A stretch of DNA of 64,000 nucleotides from positions 178,328 to 242,327 of the forward strand of contig NMRA01000265.1 of the NCBI GenBank assembly GCA_002633005.1, in the 5' to 3' direction. The notes beneath the pieces were generated by a model. That model was not told the origin of the DNA. It did not search any database and saw only the letters and a list, made by a program, of their open reading frames with translations. Made by a program: the position numbers and the translations under genes. The DNA comes from Phoronis australis. Lineage: Eukaryota; Phoronida; Phoronidae. Below are positions 60,898 to 64,000 of this stretch, piece by piece. Numbering within the stretch: the stretch's first letter is position 1; every line of letters starts with the position of its first letter.

Positions 60898-60995
60898 GTA
60901 AGCATGATTTAGAATCAAGCTTGTTTCCTACACATGATTAACTGTAAATTACGTGGAAATATCAACTCTCATGTTTGATATTTGTTATTTTTCAG

Positions 60996-61101
60996 TTAAA
61001 ATTTTGAAGATGTGGCAACAAAACGCTCCGTGAATAAAAAATGGAAAAGTTTCACATACCTATCCTCTGAGCTGTGACGGGAAAAAAGTTTTGAGGGCGA
61101 T
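60996..61101 (+). pseudogene. Transposase-like gene, next exon (damaged)
   Basis: Acceptor TTATTTTTCAG, donor GAT|GTAAGT. The frame passed on from the previous exon meets TAA at once, but then reads NFEDVATKRSVNKKWKSF, clearly coding. Near 61060 a shift to another frame gives SCDGKKV. So this small exon has at least one stop and probably one indel. Confidence 0.45.
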
Positions 61102-61301
61102 GTAAGTGTAAATTTATTTTCACACAAGGGCTCGTATGTATAATCAAAATAGTTAGGAACTAGTTGGACTGTAAGAAATTACATTAATTTAACAATTAGC
61201 TTGTCAGGTTTTGTAAGAAGTGCCACTAAGAATTTGAATTGTTTCAAATGCATTCACGTTTACATGTTTAATCTTCTATAAAACCCCCTACTTGGTTTCA
61301 G

Positions 61302-61436
61302 ATCATTCTATTTGTCAACCACACGAGCCGGAGTGTATCCAATGAGACAGTTTGAGTCCGATGGAATCCAAGAATGTTTTCACGGCCAAACGCAAGGCAT
61401 TCATTCTGCATTAGTTTCTAGTCTGATAACTCCAAG
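61302..61436 (+). pseudogene. Transposase-like gene, further exon
   Basis: Acceptor CTTGGTTTCAG, donor CCAAG|GTTAGT. It is open in one frame, giving STTRAGVYPMRQFESDGIQE and a hydrophobic end (SALVSSLITP). Protein-like, and the incoming phase fits the second frame of the exon before. No stop inside, so this part is well preserved. Confidence 0.5.
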
Positions 61437-61829
61437 GTTAGTGTTATGTGATACACGTTAACTGTAATTGTTTTCTTATATACATTACTTTTTTCTGTAG
61501 TCAACTTTCTCTTTTTTCGTCTTCATCTATTCGTTATCATGTCGCATATTAGTGCTGATAAAGTCAGGTAAAGCACCATTGTTTTAAAAAATATTCAAAT
61601 CGTGGCATTGCCAAATAAGCAAGGTTTTCATGAGCGCCGGGTCAAAAATACCCCTCAATAAACAAACGTCCAAGCGCTCATGCGTCGTATTACGGTATTT
61701 CCACTACTTTGAAAACAACGGGCAAGTGTAATGCAGCTTACAGGCTAGCGTCGAAAGCTTTAAAGGAGGATTGATTACTCATTAAATTTTGAGACGTCAT
61801 AAGGTCGTAACCCTTTCATTCTCTTCAGT

Positions 61830-62047
61830 AGACGACGATACCAAATCCAAGATTCCCTTTTCCAGGGACCATTACTTTGATTCAGTACAAACAGATTGGA
61901 AGAAGCATCTTCGGAAAGGAGGGAAAGTGTCGTTGCCAAGCGAGTCCGCCCATGGTGAGAAAGGAGTGCGACAACACCATTCGCGAGATGACTCGAAGAT
62001 ACTTGCTCATAAACGACTCGGATTTCAAAATTTGTCAGAAGTTGTGT
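61830..62047 (+). other. Possible last exon of the transposase-like gene
   Basis: It follows TTCTCTTCAG. Two frames are open and protein-like: one with FSRDHYFDSVQTDWKKHL, the other with VRKECDNTIREMTRRYLL and later cysteines. I cannot choose between them. Confidence 0.25.
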
Positions 62048-62054
62048 AGCCAAA

Positions 62055-62626
62055 AGTATTGTGGTGATAAAAGTGGTGGGATTTTGTTTAATGGTTTACT
62101 AATAACATCCATACAGAGTTGAACAGACTGACTTGCTACATCCTTGTGGCTTGTATGTGTTTTTTGTGTTCTTGGTCCCGAGTTTACTGTGCTATTTCAG
62201 TTCATGGGACATTGAAAAAGAGTGAGAGGAGTTGTAATACACATACTATATTGTGATTTTCTAAAAACGTAGTGACAATGTTGTCTTTAAGTCATTTCAA
62301 GACACACTATAGTAACTACACTGGAAATCAACAATATGAAAGCAAATTCCGTAATAATAGTAATCTTCTCAAAATAGGTCATAAAAATATATAAAATACA
62401 GCTCTGGGTAATCAACATTACAAAGGCATTGAACATTCACACGAGGTATTTTTGGAATGCATTGCACTTATTATAGACACTTATTTTCTTTTTAAAATCT
62501 TATGGAAATAACAATGGCCTATGGCACTTAGTATGGTCATTTGAATATACCTAAACACTACAAAAATGTACTGGTTCTGTTTAAGATAGATAAAATAAAA
62601 CAAATGTAGAAACTTTAGAAAAAGGT
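62055..62626. other. Spacer between convergent genes
   Basis: AT-rich, with AATAAA-like motifs on both strands (for example AAATAAAA near 62593), which could serve as poly(A) signals. Nothing else seen. Confidence 0.35.
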
Positions 62627-63202
62627 TCAAAATATCACATCTGGCAACTGCCAACCATAAACTCTTTTAATCAGAATAAAAACTAATTTCACTACTGGAC
62701 TTAATGAAGCTTCTGTTTTTGTGCCTACCGAGGGAGACATAATGCTTGTACGATTTGCCTCATTCACAACAGAAAGCTTTAGGCTCACTTTCTCTGTGAA
62801 ACATTGGTTGCAGGCATGACACTGAATTGTCTTATCTCCTGAGCACAGTGTTTCATGTTGTGACTTTTTGTACCTATTGAAAAACTTTTTGCCACATGAA
62901 ACACATGAAAATGCTTTGTAGTTTGCGTGCTGGCTCATGTGATCTTGAAACTTTGTTTGTCTCACGAACACTTTCCCACAGTCCGTCACTGGGCAAGCGA
63001 ACGTCTTGGTTGCAGTCCTGTCACAATGCTTTGTTGCCATGTGGTCAAGCAGTGTTGATTTTTTACTAAACGAAGCTCCACAAGTCACACACAGTCCTTT
63101 GTCACAAGCACTAGTTCTCCTTTTTGAAGGTGTAGACGTTAAGAAGCGAAAAAACTCATCTTGTAAATTCCCGGATTCGCCGAAGAAAATTTCGGGCCAC
63201 AT
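62627..63202 (-). pseudogene. C2H2 zinc-finger gene with a late frameshift
   Basis: Start taken at the ATG at 63202 (MWPEIFFGESGNLQ); an in-frame GTG lies seven codons upstream. Three fingers are seen: CVTCGASFSKKSTLLDHM with H and H, CPVTDCGKVFVRQTKFQDHM with a second H, and CVSCGKKFFNRYKKSQHETLC ending in Cys. A fourth starts CHACNQCF but has no histidines. In another frame just after it (about 62770) the DNA reads FCCE, then a stop in place of Cys, then GKSYKHYVSLGRHKN, a fifth finger. A deletion with frameshift has fused fingers four and five. Probably a nuclear DNA-binding protein when intact. Confidence 0.6.
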
Positions 63203-64000
63203 CTTAACGTGATAAAACTTCACAAAACAACGGTGTTTCTACTAATTCTTAAGCGATAAAATTACCAAACTTTGTGGTGGACAAAAAGTTTATTTTTCAC
63301 ACAAGATGTACTTATTACATGTACCAAATATCCACGACCATATCCCTGATATGGCACTGCGGCACCGCCCCGCGCAAGCGGTCCCGGCAGACAATCGTGT
63401 CTTAGACTGAGATGTGCTTCTCCTTTTTATCGTATTAAGACAGCCAATGTGAAAATGACAACCTTATTAATCGCCAAACGACGGTCACATCTTTACTTTC
63501 AGTTGCCAAGAAATTCTCAAACCCTTTACTTGTTTCTGGGGCTACGTGTGCGAAATATGATTTGCCTTTCACACGTTGTTGCCAACGTAAAGTGTAGGCC
63601 TACTCCAGCGATTCAAGTGGGTGAACTCACGCGTGCGCATCACTTCAAAGAACAGCGACAGTCCTAAATGAAAGAGTATACCGGCTTGGCTCTGGTTTAT
63701 TTGAAAATGAACTCAGATTCCCAGCGGTTATAAACTGAAGACCGGATGTCCCGGGACCGATATAACCCAGAACTGACGTTTTCCTGTTCCGATGTTTCCC
63801 GAGGTCGATGTTCTGTAAACCCTGTATTCTATGCCCGTAGCCAGCTATTGCAACTAAACTGGCACTAGATGCGAAATTGTGGTTCAAGTTAGCGAACTTT
63901 TCATTCTTCTCTTTATACACCCCCCCCCCGGCAACTTTTCGGTCCCCGAACCACTGTCGCCGTAAAATGTTCAGACTCCTATAGAAACAACCTTGTTCCG
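63203..64000. other. Gene-free, CG-richer end of the window
   Basis: It may hold the promoter of the zinc-finger gene, but I see no clear TATA or initiator. A run of C lies at about 63921-63930. Open stretches at 63449-63667 and 63645-63920 are not recognisable. Confidence 0.35.

Overview
The window is AT-rich eukaryotic DNA, very probably from a marine invertebrate animal. There are no operons or bacterial promoters. Coding sequence comes in short exons with GT...AG borders, and introns and flanks are packed with MITEs, foldback elements, satellites and LINE-like 3' ends. I cannot fix the species; an invertebrate deuterostome is my best guess, held loosely. I saw no tRNA, rRNA or CRISPR array.

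Minus strand, about 45.5 kb down to 2.6 kb: eleven candidate exons with good splice borders can be chained into one gene. The reading phase carries across every junction except one (27.3 to 23.1 kb), where the donor is unclear or an exon is missing. The product is a Leu/Ile-rich helical protein resembling HEAT/armadillo solenoids, followed by an acidic globular-looking segment. I do not recognise the gene; both its ends lie outside what I could trace. Its introns hold most of the repeats described here.

Repeats inside or near that gene: a roughly 161-bp satellite in both orientations (8.0-11.0 kb) with a hAT-like MITE inside it; seven 46-bp tandem units (11.1-11.4 kb); a 1-kb foldback element with hammerhead-ribozyme-like cores and a nested 334-bp insertion (25.1-26.1 kb); a perfect 38-bp inverted repeat (27.6 kb); a DNA element touching a splice acceptor (38.6-39.3 kb); and several dispersed families.

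46.5-56.9 kb is mostly non-coding: a small foldback, hAT-like MITEs, a LINE-like 3' end, a 489-bp tandem duplication with an N exactly at its junction, and at 52.25-52.62 kb one end of a Harbinger-type element carrying a Myb/SANT-like exon. Three MITEs (19.5, 33.0 and 60.0 kb) share this element's terminal repeat and 5' leader, so parent and derivatives can be linked.

57.3-61.5 kb (plus strand) is a long, decaying transposase-like gene with recognisable exons, in-frame stops, frameshifts and one Harbinger MITE inserted with a TTG duplication; removing the MITE restores the frame. Convergent to it, 62.6-63.2 kb (minus strand) carries a C2H2 zinc-finger gene that also shows a frameshift. They may be parts of one large mobile element, but this is inference.
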